This document shows positions 57,024 to 57,280 of a stretch of DNA of 57,280 bases, one piece after another. This DNA comes from Geofilum rubicundum JCM 15548. GTDB taxonomy: Bacteria > Bacteroidota > Bacteroidia > Bacteroidales > Marinilabiliaceae. The stretch is taken from the NCBI RefSeq assembly GCF_000974365.1, contig NZ_BAZW01000026.1, positions 1-57,280 of the forward strand, given 5' to 3'. Made by a program: the position numbers and the translations under genes. The notes below the pieces were generated by a model, which made no database searches, was not told the DNA's origin, and saw nothing but the letters and a program-made list of their open reading frames with translations. Within the stretch, counting starts at the first letter, position 1; each line of letters begins with the position of its first letter.

Positions 57024-57280
57024 CTAAAGCACATCCAATAATTTCCAAGCCTGAATATGCCGAATGCCATTATTCGATGGAAAGGAAACATCATCTAACG
57101 AAATGACCATTTTTTCATAATTATCCGGAATGGCTTCCAATGGCGTATACTCCCGGCGTATCGCTTGTTCATCAACCAAAACATAAGTGCATTGCAGATA
57201 TATAAGCCTTTCACCCTTTTTGGCCACAAAATCAACTTCCTTATCACGCAGCGCACCAACATAAACATCATATCCGCTTC
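57024..57280 (-). CDS. C-terminal part of a second DUF4143-type ATPase (cut by window end)
   Basis: The visible 85 residues read GYDVYVGALRDKEVDFVAKK, then GERLIYLQCTYVLVDEQ and ...YEKMVISLDDVSF..., ending in HIQAWKLLDVL. The pattern VYVG.L..KEVDFVA....IYLQ..Y.L....I.RE...L..I.DNY.K.V.SLD is typical of the end of DUF4143 ATP-binding proteins. The frame is open to the right edge, so the gene continues beyond 57280. It lies beside a full member of the family (55806-56930), on the same strand. Confidence 0.8.
   Translation of the reverse strand, partial: SGYDVYVGALRDKEVDFVAKKGERLIYLQCTYVLVDEQAIRREYTPLEAIPDNYEKMVISLDDVSFPSNNGIRHIQAWKLLDVL

Overview
The window comes from a Bacteroidota chromosome, most likely class Bacteroidia and possibly a marine or sediment Marinilabiliales-like lineage (the order is a guess). 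The evidence is the TAnnTTTG type of -7 promoter element before several genes, a fucokinase/GDP-fucose pyrophosphorylase fusion (Fkp), an S46 dipeptidyl-peptidase, a FISUMP-domain protein, a C-terminal type IX secretion sorting domain, a viroplasmin-RNase H and a bacterial glutaminyl-tRNA synthetase.

Layout. 0.2-17.8 kb: MarC-like membrane protein, RNase HI, a TPR protein with a degenerate LytS-type kinase domain, a GH3 beta-glucosidase lipoprotein, fkp, Kdo transferase (waaA), glnS, a ~900-bp gene-free block of 220-bp tandem repeats and a long palindrome, a MORN/YwqK-like secreted protein, a FISUMP protein and a PAS-GAF hybrid histidine kinase. 18.2-27.8 kb: cysS, an M28 peptidase, rnhB, a TM2 protein, a tight envelope operon (LolA-like protein, YidD, two secreted proteins with a PGSG/PGTG hairpin-membrane motif), an S46 peptidase, folB and tRNA-Cys. 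27.9-41.8 kb: a leftward, visibly AT-rich Wzx/Wzy-type polysaccharide locus (wza, wzz, wzy, wecD, wecE, wecF, wzx, an asparagine-synthase-like protein, two glycosyltransferases, a wecG/tagA-like transferase). 42.2-57.3 kb: gltX, a large secreted lamin-tail/PA14/CotH protein with a T9SS signal, a B12-dependent ribonucleotide reductase, a GNAT-like protein with a 57-residue basic partner, a 1361-residue SNF2 helicase and two adjacent DUF4143 ATPases (the second cut by the window end).

How the genes work together. The polysaccharide locus combines a Wzx/Wzy/Wzz/Wza export route with homologues of the enterobacterial common antigen genes wecD, wecE, wecF and possibly wecG. It therefore probably makes a repeat unit containing 4-acetamido-4,6-dideoxygalactose (Fuc4NAc). 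The initiating transferase and the dTDP-glucose genes are not in the window. fkp, 20 kb away, could supply GDP-fucose to this or another surface glycan.

The strongest whole-window signal is technical or evolutionary. Seven genes carry nine reading-frame breaks. Eight look like the loss of one base from a short homopolymer, six of them a C lost from a C run. Two affected genes are normally important (gltX and nrdJ). Sequencing or assembly indels are the best explanation, so I annotate these genes across the break. Biologically interesting leads are the ECA-like module, the pseudokinase-like LytS protein, the YidD/LolA-like operon, the GNAT plus small-protein pair, the 220-bp repeat/palindrome block and a family of C-rich intergenic tracts.
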